From assembly GCF_029889845.1 (NCBI RefSeq), contig NZ_JARANV010000003.1:62001-126000 (forward strand): a stretch of DNA of 64,000 bases. Reading direction: 5' to 3'. This document shows, in pieces, positions 17,159 through 35,799 of the stretch; within the stretch, counting starts at the first letter, position 1; each line of letters begins with the position of its first letter. Made by a program: the position numbers and the translations under genes. The notes under the pieces are model-generated. The model saw nothing but the letters and a program-made list of their open reading frames with translations. It had not been told where the DNA came from and searched no databases. This stretch comes from Halomonas sp. 25-S5. Its GTDB lineage: Bacteria > Pseudomonadota > Gammaproteobacteria > Pseudomonadales > Halomonadaceae.

Positions 17159-17370
17159 GTGTAATGGGGCTCTCGGCTTTTCGGCCTCGTCATGCAGGAG
17201 CCCCGAGAGGGCCTACGGCGAGGTGGCGAAAAGCGGTCTCACGTCGAGCGTCGCGCGGTTCGCGCCGTAAGTTATCAACATTCGGTTGAGGGCCTTTTCG
17301 GCTCGTCTCTTGTGGAAGAATTCCCGGGACAGCTGAACCATCATCGGGCCGAGCCGTGCATCCAGCGGCC

Positions 17371-19206
<1,836 letters not shown>

Positions 19207-19217
19207 ATGACCTCTCC

Positions 19218-20585
19218 TCAGGGTTCCTGGCGCTTGGTCGGCCGCGGCCAGTCGGCCTTGCTGACCTGGCGGCCCCGGGAGACGGCCAGGGTGTTGTCGG
19301 CGACATCCTTGCTGATGGTCGAGCCGGCACCCACGGTGGCGCCACGGCCGACGCTGACCGGCGCCACCAGCGCCGTGTTGGAGCCGATGAAGGCCTCGTC
19401 GCCGATCTCGGTGCGGTGCTTGTTGACGCCGTCGTAGTTGCAGGTGATGGTTCCGGCGCCGACGTTGACATCGTGCCCCAGCCGGGCGTCGCCCACATAG
19501 CTCAGGTGGTTGATCTTGCTGCCCTCGCCCACCTCGACGTTCTTGGTCTCGACGAAGTTGCCGACCTTGGCTCCCACCGCCAGCCGCGAGCCGGGCCGCA
19601 GCCGGGCGAAGGGGCCGATGCGATTGCGGCCGGCCACCACCGCCCCGTCGAGGACGCTGTGAGGCTCGATCACGCTCTCGGCGCCGACATGGCTGTCGCG
19701 GATCACGCAGTGGGGCCCGATGCGCACCCCCTCGCCCAGCTCCACCTCGCCCTCGAAGACGCAGCCCACGTCGATCTCCACGTCATGGCCGCAGGTCAGG
19801 CGGCCGCGCACGTCGAGGCGCGACGGGTCGGCGAGGGCCACCCCCTGCTCCATCAGTCGCTCGGCGATGTCGTGCTGGTGGGCGCGCTCCAGGCGGGCCA
19901 TCTGGGCACGGTTGTTGACGCCTTCGACCTCCAGCGGTCGCGCCGGCTGGGCGGTGGCAATGCTCACGCCCTCGGCGGCGGCCATGGCGATGATGTCGGT
20001 CAGGTAGTACTCGCCCTGGGCATTGTCGGCGGAGAGACGCGGCAGCCAGCGCCGCAGCTGGGCGGCGGTCATGGCCATGATGCCGGTATTGCACTCGCGC
20101 ACGGCCCGCTCGGTCTCGGAGGCATCCTTGTGCTCGACGATGGCCACCACCTCACCGGCGGCGTTGCGCAGGATGCGCCCGTAGCCCGCGGGGTCCTCCA
20201 GGGTCACGGTGAGCAGGCCCAGATGATCGTCGTCGACGTGGGCCAGCAGCTCGACCAGGGTCTCGCGACGAATCAGCGGCACGTCGCCGTAGAGCACCAG
20301 CACCCGGCCCTCGCCTAGCGCCTCCAGGGTCTGGGCCACGGCATGGCCGGTGCCCTTCTGCTCGGCCTGCAGGGCGAAGTGCACCCGGCAGTCGGCCAGT
20401 GCCTCGCGGACCTGCTCGGCCCCGTGGCCCACCACCACATGGGTGCGCTCGGCCTCGAGCCCCCGGGCGGTGTCGATCACGTGACGCACCATCGGCTTGC
20501 CGGCCAGCCGATGCAGCACCTTGGGCCGGGTCGAGCGCATGCGGGTTCCCTGCCCCGCTGCCAGTATCACCACGTCGAGCGTCAT
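19218..20585 (-). CDS. glmU: Bifunctional UDP-GlcNAc pyrophosphorylase / GlcN-1-P acetyltransferase GlmU
   Basis: Makes UDP-GlcNAc from glucosamine-1-phosphate (455 residues). The N-terminal uridylyltransferase has the L-A-A-G-Q-G-T-R-M-R-S nucleotide loop. The C-terminal half is a left-handed beta helix of hexapeptide repeats with the acetyltransferase residues around K-N-V-E-V-G-E-G-S-K-I-N-H-L-S-Y-V-G-D and I-T-C-N-Y-D-G-V-N-K. Two adjacent ATGs are possible; the second is chosen because it lies five bases after GGAG, the first only two. It forms an operon with glmS. Confidence 0.97.
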   Translation of the reverse strand: MTLDVVILAAGQGTRMRSTRPKVLHRLAGKPMVRHVIDTARGLEAERTHVVVGHGAEQVREALADCRVHFALQAEQKGTGHAVAQTLEALGEGRVLVLYGDVPLIRRETLVELLAHVDDDHLGLLTVTLEDPAGYGRILRNAAGEVVAIVEHKDASETERAVRECNTGIMAMTAAQLRRWLPRLSADNAQGEYYLTDIIAMAAAEGVSIATAQPARPLEVEGVNNRAQMARLERAHQHDIAERLMEQGVALADPSRLDVRGRLTCGHDVEIDVGCVFEGEVELGEGVRIGPHCVIRDSHVGAESVIEPHSVLDGAVVAGRNRIGPFARLRPGSRLAVGAKVGNFVETKNVEVGEGSKINHLSYVGDARLGHDVNVGAGTITCNYDGVNKHRTEIGDEAFIGSNTALVAPVSVGRGATVGAGSTISKDVADNTLAVSRGRQVSKADWPRPTKRQEP

Positions 20586-20618
20586 CATGACTCCTTGTGC
20601 TGGTTCGTCTGATCCCGT

Positions 20619-21731
20619 CTATTCTAGGGGGCGTCCGGCCTCCGCCGCCATGCCGGCCTTCGGGTCATCGACCACGGTGATGCCGAGTTCGTCGACGACC
20701 TCGCGGCCGAAATGGTCCGCGAAGGCCGGGCTGGCGAGGCTCGCCCAGCCCTCGCCCTGGCGCACCAGCATCAGCACCGCGAGCGAGCGCTCCCGAGCCA
20801 GCGCCATGCCCGCCTCCTCGCCGAGCACCAGCAGGGCGGTGGCCCAGGCATCGGCCCAGGCGTCGGAGGGGTGGACGACGCTCACCGAGGCCAGGCGATG
20901 CTCGATGGGGCGACCGGTGCGGGGATCCAGGGTGTGGGAATAGCGCTGACCGTCCTCCTCGAAGTAGTTGCGATAGTCACCGGAGGTCGCCACCGCGATG
21001 TCCTCCAACGGCAGCACATGCTGGGCCTCCTGGGGGCCATCCCGGGGGACCTCGACGCCGATGCGCCAGGGCGCGGACTCGGCGTCGCGATGGCCGCGCA
21101 CCCTGACCTCGCCCCCCAGATTGACCAGGTAGTCCTCGAGACCCTGACCATCGAGATAGGCCGCCACCCGGTCGGTGGCATGGCCCTTGGCGACCCCGGA
21201 GAGATCGACGAAGACATCGCGCAGGCGGCGAGCCTGCAAGGCCTGCTCGTCGATCTCCAGGCTGCCGGGGCCTATCTCGGCCAGTCGTTTGGCCAGGGTG
21301 GCGTCATCGGGCACCTCCCGGGGCCGGGCCTCGGGGCCGAAGCTCCACAGGTTGACCAGCCCGCCGATGGTCATGTCGAAGGCCCCACCGCTGGCCTCCG
21401 ACACGGCCTGGCCGATGGCCATCACCTCGATCAGGTTATCGGAGAGGGGTTGCCATTCACCCAGTGGCGCCTGATTGAACAGTACCAGCTCGGAATCCTT
21501 GCGCCAGGTCGACATGGCGGCATCCACCGCCTCGAGCTCGGCCAGGATGCCTGTCTCCAGTTCATTGGCCTCCCCCTGGGTCAGGGGGTCGGCGATGGTC
21601 ACCTGGTAGAAGGTCCCGAAGGTCTCTCCCTCCAGGGTCACCGGCGAGTCCAGCGGCCGATCACGCTCAGAGCAGCCCACCAGCAGCAGGCCCAACAGAA
21701 GAGAGAGGAGAATCGGTCGCAGTACCGTCAT
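20619..21731 (-). CDS. apbE: FAD:protein FMN transferase ApbE, lipoprotein
   Basis: Attaches FMN covalently to proteins such as the NqrB/NqrC and RnfG/RnfD subunits. The 370-residue protein starts with a lipoprotein signal ending in L-L-V-G-C and then has the ApbE pattern: G-T-F-Y-Q-V-T, S-T-W-R-K-D-S-E-L, F-D-M-T-I-G-G-L-V-N-L-W-S-F-G-P and D-L-S-G-V-A-K-G-H-A-T-D. It is one base after uppP and likely co-translated, though no functional link is known. No nqr or rnf genes lie in the window. Confidence 0.93.
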   Translation of the reverse strand: MTVLRPILLSLLLGLLLVGCSERDRPLDSPVTLEGETFGTFYQVTIADPLTQGEANELETGILAELEAVDAAMSTWRKDSELVLFNQAPLGEWQPLSDNLIEVMAIGQAVSEASGGAFDMTIGGLVNLWSFGPEARPREVPDDATLAKRLAEIGPGSLEIDEQALQARRLRDVFVDLSGVAKGHATDRVAAYLDGQGLEDYLVNLGGEVRVRGHRDAESAPWRIGVEVPRDGPQEAQHVLPLEDIAVATSGDYRNYFEEDGQRYSHTLDPRTGRPIEHRLASVSVVHPSDAWADAWATALLVLGEEAGMALARERSLAVLMLVRQGEGWASLASPAFADHFGREVVDELGITVVDDPKAGMAAEAGRPLE

Positions 21732-21732
21732 G

Positions 21733-22569
21733 TCAGGCGCCTCCGAAGAGCCAGATCAGGGCCACACCCAGCACCAGGCGGTAGACCACGAAGGGCTGCA
21801 TGCCGATGCGCTTGATGAAGACCAGGAAGAAGTGGATGCAGAGATAGGCACTGACGCCGGAGAGCAGCGCCCCCATGATCAGGGCGCCCCAGTCCACCGG
21901 TCCGGGGGCGCCAGCGAGCCCGACGATCTCCAGGCCACCGGCCAGCACGATCACCGGGATCGACAGCAGGAAGGAGAAGCGTGCCGCCCCCTCCCGATTC
22001 AGGCCCAGCAGCAGCCCCGCGGTCATGGTGATGCCGGAACGGGAGGTGCCGGGGATCAGCGCCAGGGCCTGGGCCAGACCGATCCAGAGGGCGTCCTGCC
22101 AGCTCAGGTGGTACTCGTTTCGCGAGCCGCGGCGTCGCCAGTCGGCATAGGCGAGCAACAGGCCGAAGACGATCAGGCCGCCGGCGATGACCAGCGGCGA
22201 GCGCATGACGACCTCGATGGTGTCCTTGAAGGCGAGCCCCGCAAGCCCCACCGGGATGGTGGCCAGGATCACCCACCAGGCCAAACGGGCCTCGTCGTCG
22301 GTGCCGCGCCCCGCCACGCTGCGGCACCAGCTGGTGGTCATGCCGACCAGCTCATGGCGGAAGTAGAGCACCACCGCGCTCAGGCTGCCGATGTGCAGGG
22401 CGACATCGAAGGCCAGGCCCTGGTCGCTCCAGTCGGTGAAGATCGGCACCAGGATCAGGTGGGCGGAGCTGGAGATCGGCAGGAACTCGGTCAAGCCCTG
22501 AACGATCGAGAGGACAACGATCTGTAGCCAGTCCATGAAACGGTCCATGTGGGTGGAAGGCGCCGACAT
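21733..22569 (-). CDS. uppP: Undecaprenyl-diphosphatase UppP (BacA)
   Basis: Integral membrane phosphatase (278 residues) that recycles undecaprenyl diphosphate during peptidoglycan synthesis. It has the family motifs Q-G-L-T-E-F-L-P-I-S-S-S-A-H-L near the start and P-G-T-S-R-S-G-I-T-M-T-A-G in the centre, plus about eight hydrophobic segments. Start choice is uncertain: ATGs at codons 8 and 12 are also possible, and the family match begins only at codon 12. Confidence 0.94.
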   Translation of the reverse strand: MSAPSTHMDRFMDWLQIVVLSIVQGLTEFLPISSSAHLILVPIFTDWSDQGLAFDVALHIGSLSAVVLYFRHELVGMTTSWCRSVAGRGTDDEARLAWWVILATIPVGLAGLAFKDTIEVVMRSPLVIAGGLIVFGLLLAYADWRRRGSRNEYHLSWQDALWIGLAQALALIPGTSRSGITMTAGLLLGLNREGAARFSFLLSIPVIVLAGGLEIVGLAGAPGPVDWGALIMGALLSGVSAYLCIHFFLVFIKRIGMQPFVVYRLVLGVALIWLFGGA

Positions 22570-22623
22570 CTCGACGGAAGCAGAGGATACACATCCGCGG
22601 CCCGGCTGTCCGCCGTCGCCGGA

Positions 22624-24000
22624 TCAGACGCCCGACAGCATGGCGGTGGCGAAGCCGAAGTAGATCACTACCCCCGAGGCATCGATCACGGTGGTCACCA
22701 GCGGCGCCGAGGCGGTGGCCGGGTCCCAGCCCAGGCGGTCGAGCACGAAGGGCAGGCACATGCCCAGCAGGCTGCCGAACAGCACGATGCAGATCATGCT
22801 CACCGCCACCACCATTGCCACCGCCTCGCCGCCGCGCATCACCCCGATGGGCGCCACGGCCAGCGCCATGGTCAGCCCCAGTGACCCGGCCACCAACAGC
22901 TCGCGGCCCAGCAGCTTGCCCCAGTCCTTGACGCCCACGTCGCCGGTGGCCATGCCGCGCACCATCAGCGTGGCGGCCTGGGCGCCGGCGTTGCCGCCGC
23001 TGCCGATCAGCAGCGGCAGGAAGAACACCAGGGCCACCTGGGCGGCGATGGTCTCCTCGAAGTAGGCGATGCCGGCCCCGGAGAAGAGATTGCCGAACAC
23101 CAGCAGCACCAGCCAGGTGACCCGCTTGCGGTAGAGACTCCACAGCGGCACCCGGCTGACCCCGTCCTCCAGCGCGCCGATGGACATCCCCTTGTGGATA
23201 TCCTCGGTGGCCTCGGACTCGACCACGTCCATGGCGTCGTCATGGGTGACGATGCCCACCAGGCGTCGTTCGGCGTCGACCACCGGCAGGGCCAGCAGGT
23301 CGTAGCGGGCGACGGTCCGCGCCACCTCCTCCTGGGCCTCGTCCACGCTGGCGCTGATCACGTCCTTGATCATCAGGTCGTCGATCAGGGCCCCGGGGCG
23401 CGACACCATCAGTTGGCGCAGCGACAGGGTGCCGGCCAGGCGCCCTTCCAGGTCGACGATATAGAGCTGGTAGACCGTCTCGGCATCCGGGGCCGTCTGA
23501 CGCACCCGCATCAGGGCACGGGAGACGGTCATCCCCGTCGGGATGGCCACGTAGTCCGAGGTCATGATCGCCCCGGCAGTGCCCTCCTCGTAGCTGGCCA
23601 GCCGCTTGAGCTCCTCGCGCTCGCGGTGGGCCATGCGTCGCAGCAGCGCCTCGCGACGATCCTCGTCCAGCACCTTGAACAGGTCGGTCCGCTCGTCGGA
23701 GCCCATCTCCTCGAGCAGCAGCAGCAGCGCCTTGTCCTCCATCGCCTCGGCGACCGCCCGTTGCTCCTCACCGGGCAGGTAGCCCAGCACATTGGCACGC
23801 CGCTCGAGGGACAGGCGGTCGAGCAGGGCCAGCGCCACCGGCAGGCCTTCCTCTTCCTCGCCCAAGGCGTCCTCGACGATCTCACCGATGTCCGCCGCAC
23901 GCAGCTCGCGCAGCAGCACCCCGAGCCGCTCGGTATTCTCTTCCTCCAGGGCGGTCAACAGCGCCGTGCGATGTGGCTGCAGGGTGTCATCGAGGGACAT
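22624..24000 (-). CDS. mgtE: Magnesium transporter MgtE
   Basis: Mg2+ channel (458 residues). The N-terminal cytoplasmic domain is helical and acidic; tandem CBS domains follow (T-S-D-Y-V-A-I-P to D-A-M-D-V-V-E-S-E-A-T-E-D); the C-terminal half has five membrane helices including P-L-L-I-G-S-G-G-N-A-G-A-Q-A-A-T-L, the MgtE pore signature. The ATG at 24000 has AGGAGC upstream; the frame is open 20 codons earlier with no family match. It lies between the ATP synthase operon and uppP, separated from atpC by a terminator-like hairpin. Confidence 0.95.
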   Translation of the reverse strand: MSLDDTLQPHRTALLTALEEENTERLGVLLRELRAADIGEIVEDALGEEEEGLPVALALLDRLSLERRANVLGYLPGEEQRAVAEAMEDKALLLLLEEMGSDERTDLFKVLDEDRREALLRRMAHREREELKRLASYEEGTAGAIMTSDYVAIPTGMTVSRALMRVRQTAPDAETVYQLYIVDLEGRLAGTLSLRQLMVSRPGALIDDLMIKDVISASVDEAQEEVARTVARYDLLALPVVDAERRLVGIVTHDDAMDVVESEATEDIHKGMSIGALEDGVSRVPLWSLYRKRVTWLVLLVFGNLFSGAGIAYFEETIAAQVALVFFLPLLIGSGGNAGAQAATLMVRGMATGDVGVKDWGKLLGRELLVAGSLGLTMALAVAPIGVMRGGEAVAMVVAVSMICIVLFGSLLGMCLPFVLDRLGWDPATASAPLVTTVIDASGVVIYFGFATAMLSGV

Positions 24001-24076
24001 GGCTATGCTCCTGTGATCGCCGCGTCGTTGGCCGGCCGAAAGCGAGGAAGGGTCAGGCACTGGCCAGGAACGACAA

Positions 24077-24105
24077 CGCCCCCCGGACGCTGGGTGCGGG
24101 GGGCG
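24077..24105 (-). terminator. Terminator hairpin after atpC
   Basis: CGCCCCCC and GGGGGGCG form a perfect 8-bp stem around a 13-nt loop, 23 bp after the atpC stop on the minus strand. The bases that follow on that strand (GTTGTCGTTCC) are only moderately T-rich. It probably ends the ATP synthase transcript. Confidence 0.65.
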
Positions 24106-24127
24106 CAGTCGACGGCACGAGGCTGGA

Positions 24128-24556
24128 TCAGCCCTTGCCGGCCTTCTTGCGCAGTTGCTGAATCGTACGCAGCTGCGCCATGGCTTCGGCCAGTTCGGCC
24201 GAGGCGCGGCTGTAGTCGAGCTCAGCGGACTTGTCGCTCATGACCTTCAGCGCCTGCTGGCGGGCCTCCTCGGCCGCGGCCTCATCCAGGTCGTCGGCAC
24301 GCACGGCGGTGTCCGCCAGCACGGTGACCACATCGGGCTGCACCTCGAGGAAGCCACCCGAGACGTAGAAGTGATCTTCCTCACCTCCGCCATGGACGAT
24401 CCGTACCGGACCCGGCGATAGCTCGGTGAGCAGCGGGGCGTGGCCGGCCAGGATCCCGAGATCCCCCATGCGACCGGCTGCCACGATCTGCTCGGCGGTG
24501 CCGGAGTAGATCGATGACTCGGCGCTGACGATCTCGCACTTGAAGCTTTTCGTCAT
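24128..24556 (-). CDS. atpC: F1 ATP synthase epsilon subunit AtpC
   Basis: Central-stalk subunit (142 residues) that couples rotation and can inhibit ATP hydrolysis. The N-terminal beta sandwich shows C-E-I-V-S-A-E, G-H-A-P-L-L-T-E-L-S-P-G and V-S-G-G-F-L-E-V-Q-P-D-V-V-T-V-L-A-D-T-A; a C-terminal helical hairpin follows with the usual R-A-S-A-E-L-A-E-A-M. It is the last gene of the atp operon, 24 bp after atpD. Confidence 0.97.
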   Translation of the reverse strand: MTKSFKCEIVSAESSIYSGTAEQIVAAGRMGDLGILAGHAPLLTELSPGPVRIVHGGGEEDHFYVSGGFLEVQPDVVTVLADTAVRADDLDEAAAEEARQQALKVMSDKSAELDYSRASAELAEAMAQLRTIQQLRKKAGKG

Positions 24557-24580
24557 TATGACGTCTCCCAGGTGGAGGGA

Positions 24581-26904
<2,324 letters not shown>

Positions 26905-26975
26905 AGCGATCTACCTTATCGTTCGTGGCCCTCAGAAAGCTCCAGGGCCCGCCCCGGAGGAGCAGGCCGTCGGCA

Positions 26976-28520
<1,545 letters not shown>

Positions 28521-28536
28521 GCCATGTCCCTCAAAC

Positions 28537-29076
28537 TCAGGCGGAAAGGGCCTCGTGGAGGCGGTTCAATCGACCACGTACCGACCCGTCGATGACGGTG
28601 TCGCCGGCACGCAGGATGACGCCTCCCAGGAGGGTGGAATCCACCTGAGTGGTAATGGAGATTTCGCGGTTCAGACGCTTGGCCAGTGCACTCGCGAGCT
28701 TGTCCTGCTGCGCATCGTCCAGCGGGAAGGCAGAGACGATATTCACGTCCATGCGCTTCTCCTGCTGGGCCTTGAGCAGCGCAAACTGCTCGGCGATGGC
28801 CGGCAGGGCCGCCAGGCGGCCCTTTTGGCCGACGAGCCGCAGGAAATTGCGGACGGCGTCGCTCATGGCGTCGCCACAGACATCGACGACCACATCGGCC
28901 TTTTGGGTGCTCGACAGGCTCGGGTTGCCGAGCACGCGGCGTTGCATGTCGTCGTCTTCGACGACAAGCGCCGCGGTCTCCAGCATCCCTGCCCAGTCAT
29001 CCAACGACTTCTGCGCAACAGCGTACTCGAAGGCCGCCTTGGCGTAAGGTCGCGCGACGGTAGACGTTTCCGCCAT
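28537..29076 (-). CDS. atpH: ATP synthase delta subunit AtpH
   Basis: Peripheral-stalk subunit (179 residues) holding F1 to the b subunits. It starts [12 protein letters not shown], a delta-subunit hallmark, and ends with [21 protein letters not shown], the conserved C-terminal block. It lies 11 bp after atpF. Confidence 0.97.
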   Translation of the reverse strand: MAETSTVARPYAKAAFEYAVAQKSLDDWAGMLETAALVVEDDDMQRRVLGNPSLSSTQKADVVVDVCGDAMSDAVRNFLRLVGQKGRLAALPAIAEQFALLKAQQEKRMDVNIVSAFPLDDAQQDKLASALAKRLNREISITTQVDSTLLGGVILRAGDTVIDGSVRGRLNRLHEALSA

Positions 29077-29087
29077 GGGTCACCTCC

Positions 29088-29558
29088 TCAAAGCTCTTTG
29101 GCGAGTTTGTCGACGAGCTTGCCGTGTTGCTTCTCGTCGATGGAGGATTCCAGGATTCGCTCCGCACCCAAGATGGCGAGTCGCGATACCTGTACACGCA
29201 GCTCATCCTTCGCGCGGTTCACTTCCTGCTCAATCTCGGACTTGGCGCTAGTGATCATGCGCTCGCCTTCCTGGCGGGCCTGCTCACGTGCCTCGTCGAT
29301 CATCTGGTTGGACCGCTTGTGGGCCTGCTCCAGGATTTCGGCCGCCTGTTCCTTGCTCTCACGCAGCGTCTCATTGACCTGTTCTTCGGCCAGTTCGAGA
29401 TCGCGTGATGCACGGCTGGCAGCATCCAGGCCATCGGCGATCTTCTTCTGGCGTTCCTGCAGAGCCTGCGTGACCGGAGGCCAGACAAACTTCATGCAGA
29501 ACCAGACGAAGAACGCAAAGGCGATAGCCTGGCCGATCAGGGTTAGGTTCAGGTTCAC
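29088..29558 (-). CDS. atpF: ATP synthase Fo b subunit AtpF
   Basis: Stator subunit (156 residues) with one N-terminal membrane helix ([15 protein letters not shown]) followed by a long charged coiled coil (about 30-150) that dimerises and reaches F1. Length and start match E. coli AtpF (156 residues). Confidence 0.97.
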   Translation of the reverse strand: MNLNLTLIGQAIAFAFFVWFCMKFVWPPVTQALQERQKKIADGLDAASRASRDLELAEEQVNETLRESKEQAAEILEQAHKRSNQMIDEAREQARQEGERMITSAKSEIEQEVNRAKDELRVQVSRLAILGAERILESSIDEKQHGKLVDKLAKEL

Positions 29559-29622
29559 GCCAGCACCTCTCGCGTCACAGGTTTGGGGTTATCGTCACGA
29601 CGGGTCTTGCGACCGTCGTGCG

Positions 29623-29886
<264 letters not shown>

Positions 29887-29933
29887 TCAGTCGAGTGGTT
29901 TATGGGTTGATGGTCTAGCAGGTTGAGAGATGG

Positions 29934-31198
<1,265 letters not shown>

Positions 31199-31424
31199 CG
31201 GCTTACCCCTGAAGTTGCCACGTCACTGCGCCTTGAAGTACCCCATGACCACCAGGGCAGCGCCATTGGACAGTCCGGCGCGATTATAGGGAAGCCCCCA
31301 CCAGGCTTCAACCAAGAAAGCCGCCAACGCGCGCGATATCGCATTGGTCTACGACTAAATGTCGATAAATTCGGCCACTATGCTTAGCGTGCGAAGTGAC
31401 TCGCACTACCGGTCACACCATCGG

Positions 31425-32339
31425 TCAGCGGATGTGCTCGAGGATGCCATCGAGCTCATCGAGGCTGGCGTAGCGGATGGTCACCCGTCCCTTGCCGCCC
31501 CGCCCGTGCTGGATCTTCACCGGCGCCCCAAGCACCTCGGCGAGTCGCGTCTCGAGGCCGGCCACGTCCGCGGACGGCGCCTCGCGCCGCGGCTTGGCGG
31601 GCTCCCCGTTGGCCAGGCGCTTGACCAGCGCCTCGGTGTCACGGACCGTGAGATCCTTGTTGACCACCTCATGAGCGGCCTTGCGCTGATGCGCCCCGGA
31701 GAGGGCCAGCAGCGCCCGGGCGTGGCCCATGTCCAGGTCACCGCGCTCGAGCAGCGTCTGTACCTCGGGGTCCAGCGTCAGCAGCCGCAGCAGGTTGGCC
31801 ACCTGGGCACGGGAACGGCCCACGGCATCGGCCACCTGCTGCTGGGTGAGGGCGAACTCCTCGAGCAGCTGCTTGAGGGCCATCGCCTCCTCGACGGGGT
31901 TAAGGTCCTCGCGCTGAATGTTCTCGATCAGCGCCAGCGCCAGGGCCACCTCGTCGCTGACCTCGCGGATCACCGCGGGGATCATGTCGAGCTCGGCAAG
32001 CTGGGCGGCGCGCCAGCGACGCTCGCCGGCGATGATCTCGTAGCGCGCCTCGCCGACGGGACGGACCACGATGGGCTGCATCACGCCCTGGGCACGAATC
32101 GAATCGGCCAGCTCCTCGAGGGCCTCGGGCTGGATGTCACGACGCGGCTGGTACTTGCCGCGGGTGAGCTGCCCCAGTGGCAGCCTTTCGAGGCGCTCCT
32201 CGGCGGGGCTCTCCGGCGATTCCGCGACCGGCGTGGCCTCGCTCGTATCGACCTCGGGCAGGTCAAGGCTTTCACGACGGCGGGCATTGGCACCGATCAG
32301 GGCATCCAGGCCGCGTCCCAGGGCGCGTTTACGCGTCAT
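31425..32339 (-). CDS. parB: Chromosome-partitioning protein ParB
   Basis: parS-binding CTPase clamp (304 residues). It starts with the ParA-stimulating segment K-R-A-L-G-R-G-L-D-A-L-I-G, then has the CTP-binding motifs A-G-E-R-R-W-R-A-A-Q and E-N-I-Q-R-E-D-L-N-P, the helix-turn-helix T-Q-Q-Q-V-A-D-A-V-G-R-S-R-A-Q-V-A-N-L, and a C-terminal dimerisation region. The second of two in-frame ATGs is chosen since GAGGG lies about eight bases before it. It follows parA by about 41 bp. Its targets are probably the five parS sites at 58.5-62.6 kb. Confidence 0.97.
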   Translation of the reverse strand: MTRKRALGRGLDALIGANARRRESLDLPEVDTSEATPVAESPESPAEERLERLPLGQLTRGKYQPRRDIQPEALEELADSIRAQGVMQPIVVRPVGEARYEIIAGERRWRAAQLAELDMIPAVIREVSDEVALALALIENIQREDLNPVEEAMALKQLLEEFALTQQQVADAVGRSRAQVANLLRLLTLDPEVQTLLERGDLDMGHARALLALSGAHQRKAAHEVVNKDLTVRDTEALVKRLANGEPAKPRREAPSADVAGLETRLAEVLGAPVKIQHGRGGKGRVTIRYASLDELDGILEHIR

Positions 32340-32380
32340 CGACATTCCCTCATCACTACCTGCGGTATTCGGCGGCCGGC

Positions 32381-33157
32381 CTACAGCGACAGGCGCCGGA
32401 TCAGTTCCTTGGCCAGCACCCGGTGGGCCTGGCTGCCGCGCGAGAAGCGGGCATACTTGGTCACCGGCAACCCGTGGCTCGGGGCCTCGGCGACCCGCAC
32501 ATTGCGCGGGATCGTGGTCTTGAGCAGTGCATCGCCGAAGTAGTCGCGCAGCTGCTTGCTGATGTCGCGGGTCAGGCTGTTGCGAGCATCGAACATGGTG
32601 CGCAGGATCCCATAGATCTCGATCTGGGGATTCACGCTATCCTTGATCTGCTCCACGGTGTCGAGCAGCGCCGACAGCCCTTCCAGGGCGTAGAACTCGC
32701 ACTGCAAGGGGATCAGCACGCCGTCGGCGGCGGTCAGGGCATTGACGGTGAGCATGTTCAGCGACGGCGGACAGTCGATCAGCACCACGTCATATTCGCC
32801 GGCCACCTCCTCCAGGGCCTTGACCAGGCAGCGCTCGCGCCCCTCACGGCGGTCGAGCAGCTCGACCTCGGCGGCGGTCAGATCGCCGTTGCCGGGCAGC
32901 AGCGCATAGCCCGCCTGCGGACAATCGAGGATCACCTCGGTGGGCCGCTTCTCGCCCAGCACCACGTCGAGCACGCTGCCATCCAGATCATGCTTGTCGG
33001 CGCCGCTGCCCATGGTGGCATGTCCCTGGGGGTCCAGGTCGACCAGCAACACGCGGCGATCCAGGGATGCCAGGCTGGCGGCGAGGTTGACGGCGGTGGT
33101 GGTCTTGCCCACGCCGCCCTTCTGGTTGGTCAAGGCTATGATCTTGGTCACGGGCAA
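32381..33157 (-). CDS. parA: Chromosome-partitioning ATPase ParA
   Basis: Walker-type ATPase (258 residues) that moves ParB-parS complexes over the nucleoid. The deviant Walker A motif K-G-G-V-G-K-T-T-T follows a very short N terminus, typical of chromosomal ParA/Soj proteins. D-L-D-P-Q-G-H-A and D-C-P-P-S-L are also conserved. It lies 31 bp after rsmG in the order mnmG-rsmG-parA-parB. Confidence 0.97.
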   Translation of the reverse strand: MPVTKIIALTNQKGGVGKTTTAVNLAASLASLDRRVLLVDLDPQGHATMGSGADKHDLDGSVLDVVLGEKRPTEVILDCPQAGYALLPGNGDLTAAEVELLDRREGRERCLVKALEEVAGEYDVVLIDCPPSLNMLTVNALTAADGVLIPLQCEFYALEGLSALLDTVEQIKDSVNPQIEIYGILRTMFDARNSLTRDISKQLRDYFGDALLKTTIPRNVRVAEAPSHGLPVTKYARFSRGSQAHRVLAKELIRRLSL

Positions 33158-33188
33158 CTCCCTTGCTGGGGAAACAGACGCCTCTGTG

Positions 33189-33841
33189 TCAGGCCTGGGT
33201 CACGTCCCGGTGTCGAAGGACCACGAGCTGTCGGCCGCCGTTCTCGTAGGGCACTGCGAGGTCGTGTCGTGCCGCCACGACGATGTTCTCGGGCAGTTCG
33301 GCCAATTCATCATCCACGGCGGGGCCCTTCATGGCCAGCCATTCACCACCCGGGGCCACCAGGCTCGCGGTCAGCGCGATGAAATCGACCAGGCTCGAGA
33401 AGGCCCGCGAGATCACCTGGGCATGGCCCCCGGGAACAGGGTCGAAGGCTTCGACCCTGGCCTGTACCGGCGTGACGTTGCCCAGGCCCAGCTCCATCAC
33501 GGCCTGGCGCTGGAAGCGCACCTTCTTGCCGTTGCTGTCGAGCAGCGTGACGGAAAGACTCGGCTCGAGGATCGCCAGCACCAGGCCCGGCAGGCCCGGT
33601 CCCGAGCCCACGTCGAGCAGCTCCGGTCCCCGGATGAAGGGCAGCACCGCGGCACTGTCGAGGAGGTGGCGGGTCACCATCTCCTCCGGCGTGCGTACCG
33701 CGGTGAGGTTATAGGCGCGGTTCCACTTGTGCAACAGTCCCACCAGCGCCAGCAGTTGATGGCGCTGCTCCCCCTCCACGGCGATACCCAGCGCCGCAAG
33801 CCCGCCGTCCAGGCGAGCCTCGAGGCTCCGCTCGCCTGACG

Positions 33842-33845
<4 letters not shown>
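33189..33845 (-). CDS. rsmG: 16S rRNA (guanine-527 N7) methyltransferase RsmG
   Basis: Rossmann-type methyltransferase (218 residues). The SAM loop [16 protein letters not shown] is clear, and Y-N-L-T-A-V-R, before it, is typical of RsmG. Its start overlaps the mnmG stop by 4 bp, indicating coupling. Confidence 0.97.
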
Positions 33846-35746
<1,901 letters not shown>

Positions 35747-35799
35747 GGGTCACCTCGTGGCGCATGGCGCCGATATTGCAGTCAGGAGTGGAAATCAGC

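Noticed and set aside
17159..17370. Possible N-terminal part of the DUF72 protein upstream of the remnant
   Set aside because: The in-frame codons before 17158 do not resemble DUF72 and run into a stop; they include a GGGGCTC/GAGCCCC repeat that may serve as terminator after glmS.
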